In this document: positions 1 to 8,900 of the stretch, in pieces
How positions within the stretch are numbered: position 1 is the stretch's first letter
How the letters are laid out: the number at the start of each line of letters is the position of its first letter
Source: Clavulina sp. PMI_390
Lineage: Eukaryota > Basidiomycota > Agaricomycetes > Cantharellales > Hydnaceae
Direction of reading: 5' to 3'
DNA: 10,895 bases
NCBI GenBank assembly: GCA_015039315.1
Contig: WIDE01000056.1
Location: 1-10,895, forward strand
Position numbers and translations under genes: made by a program
Notes under the pieces: generated by a model
What the model saw: the letters and a program-made list of their open reading frames with translations, nothing else
What the model was told of the DNA's origin: nothing
Databases searched by the model: none

Positions 1-689
1 TCCTCTTCACTCGTAGTGAGAGTTAGATGGCGGAGCCGCTCGACACACAGCTGTTTCTCGCGCTTCGGGACGAAGTCCATTCCGCACCAGCCCGTCAGTA
101 TCATCTCACTAAGGCGGAGCGTGGAGGCTGATGAGTAGCTAGGAGTGGGGGATGCTGGTGGTCCTATGAGAGTGATTCTGCGGGTCAGTGAGTGATTTGA
201 ATAGCCGCGAAATCGGCCGTGTTCGAGATCGAGGCTAAGGCTTTGGAGCTGGGGCAAATCCGATGCTAGGGGAAGGAAGGGGCGCAGCTCTCTGTCGCGG
301 ACCGTTTTGACAGTGAGGGAATAACAACGGGAGAAAGCGTTGGCTTTGTGTAGAATGGCTACGACCAGAGAAGCAGAATCATGTTGACCAGTCGCGCTTC
401 CTTCGTATCTGAATTCGAAGTAGAGTTTGATTGGGCGATTGCATGAGCGGGCTAAGCATATTTCTAGCGCGTGATTGCGCCGTTGTATGTCAGCTTGGAG
501 GAGTTGATCTGAGTAGCTAAATGCAATTGTGCCCCATAGCCGATGGGATGATGATATTATCTTGTGCCACGAGCGAGAAACGGTAGCAAGTGTGGTGAGG
601 GTGTCGAACGACGTCATTTTGTAATTTGGCTCTTGCACCCAGCCAAACACCTCGAGGACGAGCTCTAAAGGGAGAGGTCCGAAGCTCAT
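1..689 (-). CDS. F-box protein with LRR-like segments, 5' part, runs off the left edge
   Basis: This open frame has no stop from its ATG at 689-687 to the window edge (229 codons plus 2 nt). An in-frame TAG lies two codons before the ATG, which fixes the start. Residues about 6-53 form an F-box: an LPLELVLEVF-type opening (6-15), then LATVSRSWHKII (34-45), then the closing LWG (51-53). Further on come short leucine-patterned stretches such as LPQLQSLSLDL and ERLRHLTLT, as in the LRR-like region of fungal F-box proteins. By family knowledge the F-box binds Skp1 in an SCF ubiquitin ligase and the C-terminal part picks the substrate; the substrate here cannot be told. No intron is needed in the visible part. 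A damaged paralogue lies just upstream on the same strand, so this is one of a local tandem pair. The F-box call is firm; specific function is unknown. Confidence 0.85.
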   Translation of the reverse strand, partial: MSFGPLPLELVLEVFGWVQEPNYKMTSFDTLTTLATVSRSWHKIISSSHRLWGTIAFSYSDQLLQADIQRRNHALEICLARSCNRPIKLYFEFRYEGSATGQHDSASLVVAILHKANAFSRCYSLTVKTVRDRELRPFLPLASDLPQLQSLSLDLEHGRFRGYSNHSLTRRITLIGPPASPTPSYSSASTLRLSEMILTGWCGMDFVPKREKQLCVERLRHLTLTTSEE

Positions 690-999
690 CGGCTACAAAT
701 AGAATCTGTGGATGATATTGAGCAACTATTTGCCAGGTCAATCTGACGACTGACGTGCGTGTTTGCTGTCAAGGAAGATGCTTTGGGGGAATCAGACAAT
801 TTTCCCACGTGCTCTTCTCACACAGACGCACTTATGCCCTGAGTTACTCTGTCGTCTCTGCGCTAATGGTATGTCGTACCTTGTATACATATCATTCGGT
901 CGCGAAAATAAGGAACGCAGAGGCAACGTGGGAGGACAGAACCCGTAGAACCATGAATTCCAATTAGTATTGTACGATAGCATTCATTTTTGGTGACAG
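690..999. other. spacer between F-box gene and F-box pseudogene
   Basis: About 310 bases upstream of the F-box start. It should hold that gene's promoter, but I see no clear TATA element. The far part may be eroded 3' sequence of the neighbouring pseudogene; similarity of its translation to the intact protein is too weak to claim. Short ORFs here, on both strands, have no recognisable motif. Confidence 0.4.
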
Positions 1000-1439
1000 A
1001 TGATGAAGCTGATGTTGAGTGCACGGAGTTGCGAGAGAGATTTAATGATAGAGGTAAGAAAGAATTAAGATTTCGCTCGAATACTGCCTCGACAGTGAGG
1101 GAATAGCAGCGGTGAAGGGCGCCAGCTGCGTGTAGCATCCCCATCACAGGCGAGGCCGTGTTGATATTTGGCGTCTCGAATGTGAAATGAAGGCTGAGAG
1201 AGCAATTTATTGAGCGAGGGAGACATATATGTAGCCCTCGATTTCGACGTTCAAAATCGCCTCGAGGGTGTTCTGGGTACGTCACCGTGATCTTGCCTCA
1301 CAGCTGATGAGAAGGTGCTATGATTTCGCTCCACGATCGATTTACGGCGGCGAGGGAGATGATAACATCAGAAGAGGTGGCTTCGTGTATTGTTTGTTGT
1401 TGCAGTTGTAAGTTCTGTAGGGAGATTTTCCAATCTCAT
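1000..1439 (-). pseudogene. decayed F-box gene, paralogue of the gene at 1-689
   Basis: The minus-strand translation matches the neighbouring F-box protein in pieces spread over more than one frame. An ATG at 1439-1437 leads to an LPTEL motif like the F-box opening. After a frame change comes TSSDVIISLAAVNRSW, matching TSFDTLTTLATVSRSW of the intact copy. Next is SHQL followed by TGA at 1300-1298, exactly where the intact copy has SHRL-Trp. The frame then continues with ERRNRGLHICLPRS and HRCYSLTV, matching QRRNHALEICLARS and SRCYSLTV. Near 1050 it breaks again: the LRR-like SLSQLRALNISF lies in another frame. Similarity fades by about 1000, so most of the C-terminal half is missing. An intron could explain one frame change but not the stop. 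It reads as a non-functional tandem duplicate. Confidence 0.75.
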
Positions 1440-1909
1440 GCGTTGCATTATATTCACTCGTATCAGCCATTAGTAGACGGCTATGCAACGCAAATTTGTT
1501 ACATCTCCTCGTTAGTCTACATACGTAGTCTCCAAGGCCAAGGATGATCGTCTGGTAAGCCAGTAATGGACTGATACACTGATCACGTCACATGGTTACT
1601 GACTTATAGCTTTGTTACTGCACACCTAAGCCCCATGTGGCGGTACTACCACTTACCGTCATCCGAGGTTATGAGTATGCAGAAATAATTGTACCGAGGC
1701 AGAGCTGTTCCCCCTCCGGCCTGTGCAGCGGTCAATGCAATGTGAGCTATCACTGTTTTTGAAGAAGAATCGCCTCTGAAACCAATCATCATTTATCATA
1801 TAACATAGAAGGCGATATACTAGCGCAGCGAAGCCCTCAAGAGACTGAAGTTTTGTGCTAGAATCCGAACTAAAAATAAAAAAATATTGGACCTGGCGGA
1901 TCTAGCATT
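1440..1909. other. spacer downstream of the ABC transporter, no gene seen
   Basis: About 470 bases between the upstream side of the F-box pseudogene and the stop codon of the transporter. The stretch around 1871-1888 is a T-rich run on the transporter's strand, 20-40 bases past its TAG. That is a plausible site for 3' end formation, but no canonical AATAAA is present in that orientation. No ORF here has recognisable motifs, and I see no RNA gene or mobile-element end. Confidence 0.4.
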
Positions 1910-3240
1910 CTATAAGCTCATCAGCTTCAGCCTCAAGACAGCCCAAGCGAGCACCCGATTCGCAAGCGTTATCGCTAGCGCAATCCCAATGAACTTCCCG
2001 GTGCGCAAGTCATGAAAGCCTAGGATCTCTAACAACTCCTCTCCCGTCTGCGCAAGGCATGCCCCAGAAGCAATGTCTGCCTCGGTGCAGTTAAGACGTA
2101 GCCCGGTGCACTCGTTGATGGCGATGACGCGCCCGGCAGATTTCATAACAGTCCCCCAGGCGAGGTCGCTGAGCCACCGCGGTACGGTTACAGAAACGAT
2201 CCCACAGCTTTGTGTCAGACTATTGTGAGGAAAGGGAATGGGTGGGTGAGCTAGGTAGATGTAAACGATGATAAATTCGAGGAAGCTCACGCTGTGATCG
2301 CGGTGGAGACGATTCTAGAGCAAAAACGTAACATTTCAGAATCATGCAATGATGTGGCTGATGGAGATGATGATATACGCACTGGACATTCAACCCCATG
2401 GAGTCATAGAACGAGGCAAATGCAATACCCAAACTCTAATATATACGAAGCGATTTGAATCGGACGCGACTGGAGGTCGCTCCAGATCATGTGGACTAAC
2501 CTCTCCAAAGGATTGCAGCGCAAAGGAAACGAGCGCATCCTCAAAGAATATCCGCGCGTTGGTTTGCATTCCAGTGGCAACATTCATGAAGACGACCCAT
2601 AACTATGATGTAGAAATTATGCTGCATCAAACACCAGAACTATAGTAACCGGGCAGCGAACTTACTAGTGACGAAAGGATCTGGAGGGGAATCTCCACCA
2701 AAGTAAAGGCGATTACGAATGTTTGCGCCGAGTACCGAGCACTTGATTGATATTCATGGAAGAAAACTTGCCGATCAAGAGGGAAGATAGCAACGTTGTT
2801 GAGAAGTCCAACGAACTGTGAGGCTGGCGGTCAGCTAGGATTCGGAATGGCGTGAGAATTTGATCTAGATGGGATACGTACTGGGATCGGAAGGACAAAT
2901 TCTAACAAGTAAAGCCGATAGTTAATCAGACACCACGAGCTATTGGGTTTCGGGCTCTACCTTGAATAATCCCGATCCGGTTCTGTGCACTCTCCGCCGA
3001 ATGTCCAAGCCTCTCGAAGAATAAAAGGAACATGACGCCCAAGAGTGGCGCTTGCTATGATGCGGCGTATGTTGAGCGTCGCGTACATGAATGAATAGAG
3101 GGACCAACCTGCAAACGTAGCCAAAACACTGAGAGCAGCGGCGTTCAGTGACCCCTACTTTGCCAAAATAGTGAGGAGATGCACTCACCAGGCTGTTGCC
3201 TCCACAGATTCTTCACCATTCTTTCAACGACGACGTATAG
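1910..3240 (-). other. TMD2 of the ABC transporter (about residues 1075-1347)
   Basis: The start motif NLWRQQPVFWLRLQ spans a junction where the downstream AG (exon start 3128) was chosen over an AG 30 bases earlier, because only it keeps the phase for QAPLLGVMFLLFF in the next exon. Then come PFVGLLNNVAIFP, FFHEYQSSARY and the helical stretch around 1165-1185. A large outer loop has Cys1282, Cys1289, Cys1299 and a possible N-glycosylation site NCT (1288-1290). The last helix is about 1321-1340, with a short tail ending LKLMSL. Confidence 0.8.
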
Positions 3241-6200
3241 AGCAATATAAAATGGGGTCGTTTTGGATGTTTCAGAAAGAACGGATTTATCGAGAGGCTG
3301 TAAAGTCTTCGGCTCATCGGGAACGTTTTTCGATTCTATCATATCATCTTTCCTTGTTGTCCAAAACTCAAGCAAGGAAGCAGCCTTCTCCGGGCGGGAG
3401 ATAGTATCCAGGAGATGGTCTGCCGGATTGAACAGGGGTGGGATGGGGTAGCCGGCATCAACAAAGGTCGACGCAAGTAATGTTCGTGGTCCGCTATAGG
3501 CTACCCTTCCACCTTTGGCTAACAACACAATATTATCTAGATCTTGATAGATATCAGACCGTGGTTGATGTAAGGTAACTATGTCGAGAAATAGGTCAGG
3601 AGACAAAAAAGGGTAGAAATGGGAAAGATTACCAATCACAGTGCGTCCACTCTCCGACGCTATTTGCTTCAATGCAGCCATCACATTCTAACCGTCGGAT
3701 AGGGAGAGGACGTTGAGAAAAGCACACGATCATGAGCCGTACGACGTACACTGGCGGTTAAAGAGTCACTGGAAGAGTGATAGGGTGTTAGTATGGTCCT
3801 CGGGCTAGCATCATCGCACTCACAGGCCAGATGTGGGTTCATCCACGATGAGGATTGATGGATCTTGGCAGCAATACTTGATCAGAATCGAAGGGTTAGT
3901 CTGAGATTGTCAAATCTGACGCATACCGTTAATCATCTGGACGGCAAGGCTCAGGCGGCGCTTCTCGCCACCTGAGATTCCCTAAATGTCCTTGTGAATA
4001 CCACGAGCGTAGCTCTCAACGGACGCGGGATACTTACTTTCAACAACGGGCCTCCTACTAGGGTATTGGCACATTCCCTCAGACCAAGCATATGCAAAAC
4101 TTCTTCAGCGCGCGCTATCTTGCGCTTTAACGGAACATCGGCAGGCAAGCGAAGAATACTCGCATAGCGCAGCGTTTCCCGTACGGTGAGTGCACTGTAG
4201 TGGTGGTCGTCATATTGCTCCACGAAAGCGACAAGGCCACGCATATTTCGCTGTGCCGGTTGACCATTGAAGAGTACTGTTCCTTTGAAGTCGAACGAGC
4301 CGAGAGGACCTGGGTTGAGGTTGCGGAACGCCATTATTTGCAGTAGCGACGATTTTCCTGCACCACTGGGACCCTATTTGAAGATGAGTACAGATTGTTA
4401 GCAGGTAGATAGTGTTGCCAATCGATAGTCGAGATACTGACCAGGATCGCAGTCACCTCGCCCGCTGGGAACCGAGTGTTAACATCCTGGAGAATATCTT
4501 TGGACGCTGAGGATGTGAATGGGGGGATCCCTCGTCGTGACCAGCTCATTCCCAGCCCACGAACTTCCACATCAACCTTCGCCCAAGGGACGTCGATATC
4601 ACCCGAGACAAGGACGTCTTTTCCACTATCTTTATCGTCAATCTGCTGCGCGTGCTTGACACCACCAGCGTCGAAGAACTGAAGGAACAAAGCAACGCCA
4701 ATATAATGCTTGAGTGACACGGAAATTGATGAAGCAGCCTACTGACCTGTAGGGCAAGACACGAGATGGCATGTTCTGCGATGAAAACCCCGATCAATCC
4801 TGCGATGTGAAGAACCCGTGAGGAACGGAGAAAGAGATTGAAGACATGAGTCTACAAACCCGCAAAGTAATAGCCCACATTCCAGTCAACGGGGATGGAC
4901 AACCCCTGCATTAACGCATTTCCATCACACTACGGAAGTTTCAGCATCATCCCATGAAAGTTGAGAGGACTGCGTCACACAGACCTGATTAAGAAGCACC
5001 CCAGTAACGCCTGGGCAGGCAAAGGTGCGGTTCCGGAATTGACTGGTAATGATAATACGGAAGCTGTAGAAGAAGGGAGACACTAAGGAGGAAGAAAGAT
5101 GTGGTCAAATTGAGCGATATTAAATACAGCGCTGTTCATTAACTTACTCCAGCGTATCCAGCGCAGCCATATAGGAGGTGACACGATGCTTGAGATGGAA
5201 GTGGCGATCAGCAATGAACCAATGGCCTAATCCTGCTGGTGACTCACAGGTATCCTGCCGTAAGTAGAAGGAAGATGTCGAGTGCGTTGGATACCAGCGA
5301 AGCTGTGGCGTAGGTGCGAATGAACGAGGCAGTCAGGAGCGCGAAGCCCATAACCACCTGGGGAAGTTGACGTCAATGAATCCAACATGACTTGACAGAG
5401 TGCGTATATCCACTCACCAGTTGACATAGGATATTATTAGCGAGAAATATGAACAGGTCGCCAGCTAGGTTAGAGGTCCGTAGGCCTGCCATGAAGTACA
5501 TGATGAGCGTGAAGATGGTAGGAGCCATAATATGAAGGGGCATATTGGCGACAAGATCGCTGATAACATATGGAACCACCGCCTGATGGAAACGATAGGA
5601 GAGTCAATCATTGGTCCCCTGTAAGGAGTGTAGACGGTAAGAGTTTACATAGAGGTTGTCCTATGGTAAGAATCCGGGTGAGCGAGAAGACTAATATGCA
5701 TCAATATTTACGAGCGTCGTACCTCTCGTTCTCGATCGAATACAACGAGTTCCGTCTCACACAACTTCCAGCCCAAAGATTCAGAACGATGTGGCACAAG
5801 CTCTGGGTTTGAGGTGGACTCACCCGATAAATATTATAGATCAATGTTAAATAGAAGTAACAGGGCGCCTCTGAGAGTAAGTTATGCAATCGTCAGTGTC
5901 GGAACTAGTTGAGGTATTTATTGAATACTCAACGCTGGTATGCCAATGTCTGCGTTCAAGCTCAGTTAGCTAAGCCCGTAAGCGTTGAGTTACCGGTTGA
6001 AGCCTACCTTTAGGCTCTGTATCCCGCTTGGATTCTGGAAAATGTTATTTTAAGTTAGTGAGTCAGTGTTGTCACTCCTTTTGAACTCGAACTCTACCTC
6101 GGGAATCTGGTAAAAAGTCACGCCCATCACGATGCCTAAACCGATCGCCTGGAACGCCAGTCCTGAGGTAAATCTAGGCGTTAGAAGAGGAATGGGATTT

Positions 6201-8173
6201 GCCCCCGCCAAGCAACCAACTCACCGAAACTCTGTCCAAGATTGCGCATCACGTTTGAGGTAGCTCTACCAAAGGTGGTAGTTGAAACAGGGTGAATGGA
6301 TGCTCTTAATGTTGGTCAGTTGTGATTAGTGGACAGCACATACCTCTGCGTAAGAATCGACGTTTGAAGGCCCCATCCCGGCCGCTTATCGCTTCCGACT
6401 GTCAGAGCATGAATCGAGGTAATCCCAGAGACGGCACGTGACACTGCAGGGGCAAGTGCATGAGCCTGAGGTGGAGCCAGAGGATGAGTCCCTTCAGCAT
6501 CATCCCCGCGAAGATTGCGCTTCTCGACATCATCAGACTTCTCGTCCACTTCCCCACCCCTGCTCTGATGCCATGAGGAGTCTCTCTCATCCCACGCCTC
6601 CACAAGCCCCCCTATTCGCGCCCGACTTGCTGTTTCTTTCTCATCAGTCCGCGTGTCCAGCGTTGCCATATCGACCATCCAGTCAAGCACGTTCACTCCC
6701 TCGTGCGGGGCGTCTTGGCCTGCTGACCGGAACCAATCCACACATCGCGAGCGGAGGCCACTATAGACGACGCGCCCGCCTGGAGCAAGGAGGACAATGC
6801 GTGAAAAGAGGAGGAATGCGTCGGAGCGCGGCTGGTGGATCGAGAGGATGATCGTGCGGTTGTTCCGTTTCGCTAGGCGAGAGAGGAGTTGGAGGAGAGA
6901 GAAGGCAGTGAACGCGTCCAATCCTATGAGTGGTGCATGGATAGATGAATGTCAGCGTGGTGCAAGCAAGATTGTTTGCGCGAGACATAGTGCAGCTGAC
7001 CAGTAGTGGGCTCGTCGAGGCAAAGTACAGATGGGAGGGTCACGAGCTGAAAAGGGAGGTTAGCTAAATCGAAATTCCAGGTGAGAATTCTTGTAACCGT
7101 ACCACACAGCCGATTGACAACCTTCTTCGTTCTCCGCCCGATATTCCCTGTTAGCCACGTGCGATAAGAACCACCAACGGGCAATCTCTCAATAAACCTT
7201 CTGACCTTGCGAAAGTAGCCTCCAACAACAGTATCAGCTGCATCTTCAAGGCCGAGCTCTATGGAGGGAGGTCCATTAGAAGGCGGAATACACCACAACG
7301 CACTCGGTCACACACCCTCAATCGTTTGTTCTACAATCAATTTTCGCGTAGCCTTGTCGACGCTTGTAGGAAGCCGCAGCGCGGCAGCGTAATAAAGCGT
7401 TTCCCTCACTAGATAGGAGAGTGATTCATTCGAGGGTCTCATTCAGCTCAACCATGGTACTACTTACCAGTTAAGTGGGGGAGCAGATAGTCATGCTGCG
7501 AATCGTATAAGCAAGGGTTCATTTGGCTAGCCGAGCAACTATCATCTTACCTGACGAACGAAGCCAATACGATCTTTGATGGCTCGGGCACGAAACGAGT
7601 CGCTGGCCTTGGACCCGGCATGCAGAAAGCCAATATCTCTGCGGGAGTGACCAGTGTTTGAATATTGCAGTGGCGGCCCGAGGAGTAAATAAGAACATAC
7701 CCATCGAGAACAGGGAGGTTCGAGAGTCGTCCCACTATGGAGTGCAGCAGCGTTGTTTTGCCGCTCCCAGATCCACCGATACTACGATACAAGGAGTCAA
7801 AATCAACGCCGAAGTAGTTTAATTCGCATACTCACATAGCAAGCATCTCTCCCGCGTTGCATTCGGCGCTAATATTCGTGAGGATAGCTTTGGAGCTGCC
7901 AGGCTGGTCATTCTGCTTCCTGAGAAAACTAGGGACTGGGATCGGGATAGGCAGCGGGAGATACTGGGCGGGAGGAGGAACCCCAACTGTCAGATCTCGC
8001 ACAACGAGGTCGAATGGCGGCGGTGGAGGGAGGCTGGACAGAATGTCATTTGTATGCTTTCTGCTAGTCTCTCGGTGCAATTGAGGTTCCGCAGTCGTCG
8101 ATGGCGGATCGTGAGCAGATATGTGTGCAGGGGCAGCCCCCGGATCTTGTACGCTGGTGAGCGGATCCCCCAT
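1910..8173 (-). CDS. full-size ABCG transporter (NBD-TMD-NBD-TMD), 37 exons, 1347 aa
   Basis: Start ATG 8173-8171 has an in-frame TAA 15 bases upstream; stop TAG is 1912-1910. Exons: 8173-7836, 7781-7701, 7638-7551, 7495-7468, 7408-7316, 7258-7206, 7147-7103, 7046-7001, 6923-6344, 6265-6225, 6162-6098, 6034-6008, 5949-5934, 5870-5824, 5764-5723, 5660-5649, 5582-5418, 5357-5248, 5188-5148, 5082-4985, 4929-4860, 4799-4747, 4678-4442, 4373-4038, 3981-3927, 3863-3824, 3768-3750, 3687-3633, 3578-3189, 3128-3109, 3054-2961, 2901-2882, 2815-2666, 2602-2501, 2435-2383, 2314-2291, 2219-1910. The sum is 4044 nt, in frame throughout; all introns are GT-AG. The N-terminal ~110 residues are Pro/Ser-rich. 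Both ATP sites look canonical, unlike PDR-type pumps, whose first Walker A is degenerate. It probably uses ATP to export lipophilic or toxic small molecules at the plasma membrane; the substrate is unknown. Micro-exon borders are the least sure part. Confidence 0.9.
3460..4615 (-). other. NBD2 of the ABC transporter (about residues 735-1000)
   Basis: Walker A GPSGAGKS is at residues 793-800, at the start of exon 4373-4038. The Q-loop region is AFVEQYDDHH. The signature ISGGEKRR (906-913) is in exon 3981-3927. Walker B ILIVDE (926-931) is followed by the D-loop GLDS. The H-loop is TLHQPRSD with His964. All key residues are intact, so both halves of the pump look able to hydrolyse ATP. Confidence 0.9.
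3579..3632 (-). other. 54-nt intron with no stop, in-frame (possible retained intron)
   Basis: Of the 36 introns this is the only one whose length is a multiple of 3 and which has no stop in the reading frame. Splicing gives TVIVTLHQPRSD, the expected run into the H-loop. Retention would insert 18 residues directly before the NBD2 H-loop His. The intron has good ends (GTAATC at the start, a pyrimidine-rich tract ending ACATAG). Confidence 0.7.
4747..6265 (-). other. TMD1 of the ABC transporter (about residues 452-713)
   Basis: ABC-2-type membrane domain. The first helix is near residues 466-482 (GLAFQAIGLGIVMGVTF). The ABCG-like segment LVVFDRERE (522-530) precedes the core helices at 535-620 (PYVISDLVANMP, IMYFMAGL). 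A Cys-containing outer loop (FACPG, LNQCDGN), with a possible N-glycosylation site NRT, comes before the last helix at 695-713. It is built from 13 exons, several under 50 nt. Similarity to TMD2 is in layout, not close sequence. Confidence 0.8.
5649..6034 (-). other. micro-exon run inside TMD1 (27, 16, 47, 42 and 12 nt)
   Basis: Five consecutive small exons (6034-6008, 5949-5934, 5870-5824, 5764-5723, 5660-5649) encode 144 nt across about 390 bases. The phases fit only if each is spliced as placed, giving NPSGIQSLK, TLAYQ, QAPCYFYL..., LCETELVVF... and DNLY in series. The 12-nt exon (DNLY) is the weakest: it is supported by phase and by the usual run of residues after the DRERE motif of this family. 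RNA reads should settle it. Confidence 0.65.
6700..8030 (-). other. NBD1 of the ABC transporter (about residues 50-330)
   Basis: Walker A is GGSGSGKT, residues 115-122, formed across the first splice junction. The Q-loop lies in GFVRQ at the end of exon 3. The signature ISGGE (229-233) sits in exon 7. Walker B VLCLDE (249-254) and the D-loop GLD span exons 8-9. The H-loop is SIHQPRSD with His287. All catalytic landmarks are present, so this half should bind and hydrolyse ATP. A charged, Glu/Asp/Arg-rich cytosolic linker of roughly 100 residues, all in the long exon 6923-6344, joins it to TMD1. Confidence 0.9.
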
Positions 8174-8433
8174 GGGTGCGAGACTGGTTTAAAAAAAGCG
8201 ACTATGCCGCGATGGGGAGTTTGTGTCCGCGCGGGAGGATTCACAGCGTTGCTAGGAACCGAGGAAAGCTACAGGAGTCGTTCACACCGTCGGTAGATCG
8301 TAAAAGCTGTGCTGTGCTCAGAGGGGATGATGAGCGCGCTGGACTGAGGGGACCACACGGCCGCGTCGTGGATGGGACACTCGGGCAGACAGGCAAATGC
8401 CCAAAGTGATCCCAATTGCGCCGGCGAATCCTC

Positions 8434-8449
8434 CTTTCGGTACCGAAAG
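8434..8449. promoter_or_regulatory. 16-bp perfect palindrome with CGG-N2-CCG core
   Basis: CTTTCGGTACCGAAAG reads the same on both strands. It lies about 260 bases upstream of the transporter ATG. Inverted CGG triplets are the usual target of fungal Zn2Cys6 regulators, which often control drug-efflux ABC genes. The palindrome is seen; its role as an operator is inferred. Confidence 0.45.
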
Positions 8450-8561
8450 TGTTCCTTGCGCCCACGCTTTCAATGGCCTCGGCTCCGTGCTCTCCATGAA
8501 ATGTCCCACCCCATATACTCTCTGGGCCGGGTGTACGCACAGTAACCTACGATAATCAGTC

Positions 8562-8590
8562 ACATTTACCATCCGGACAGTAAATGTCCG
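8562..8590. promoter_or_regulatory. overlapping inverted repeats, one with CGG-N11-CCG spacing
   Basis: Positions 8574-8590 read CGGACA-GTAAA-TGTCCG, an inverted repeat with 6-bp arms whose CGG and CCG triplets are 11 bases apart, the spacing known for Gal4-class sites. A second perfect inverted repeat overlaps it: ACATTTAC at 8562-8569 and GTAAATGT at 8580-8587. It lies about 400 bases upstream of the transporter start and may serve that gene. Confidence 0.45.
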
Positions 8591-8729
8591 TAAATCCGAT
8601 GTCGACGTACCCGAGGTGTGACACCGGCTTCGATGGGCTTGGATCTAGGACGGATCTGGGACCCTAATAGCCATCACCGGGTTGCTGCACAGGCGAATCC
8701 CGTGCGGATAATTCGAAATTCAATAGGGT

Positions 8730-8843
8730 TTATTGTGTAGCGGCGATGACAGCGTCGATCCGATCGAGATCACTGGGTAATTGAACTAGCGACAAGCAAT
8801 GACTCTGAAAGGACGTCGTTGATGAGAGGGAGAGCTTAGACAT
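8730..8843 (-). CDS. 37-aa ORF behind a TATA-like element (uORF or micro-gene, tentative)
   Basis: ATG at 8843-8841, TAA at 8732-8730, on the transporter's strand. A TATATA run sits 46 bases upstream, at about 8889-8898, which would place a transcription start about 15-25 bases before this ATG. The peptide begins MSKLSLSSTTSF and has no CaaX end, signal peptide or motif I recognise. It could be a stand-alone small protein, an upstream ORF in a long transporter leader, or chance. AATAAA overlaps its stop codon. Confidence 0.2.
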   Translation of the reverse strand: MSKLSLSSTTSFQSHCLSLVQLPSDLDRIDAVIAATQ

Positions 8844-8884
8844 GATGTATATTAGTCGATCGAGGCTACAATACGAACACAAGG

Positions 8885-8900
8885 AGTTGTATATATGTAG
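8885..8900 (-). promoter_or_regulatory. TATA-like element
   Basis: The minus strand reads CTACATATATACAACT. It is the clearest TATA-like run on this strand between the transporter and the synthase. Its distance to the downstream ATG at 8843 fits a core promoter; it may drive the small ORF, the transporter transcript, or both. Confidence 0.3.

Noticed and set aside
6438..6851. 137-codon plus-strand ORF
   Set aside because: It lies antisense to the long exon 9 of the transporter (NBD1 end and linker) and shows no motif; it is a shadow frame.
1910..8173. ABC transporter locus as a pseudogene or as two half-size transporter genes
   Set aside because: All frame jumps are resolved by GT-AG introns of uniform size, and the exon sum is an exact multiple of three. 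TMD1 runs straight into NBD2 through coding exons, with no stop or new start between.
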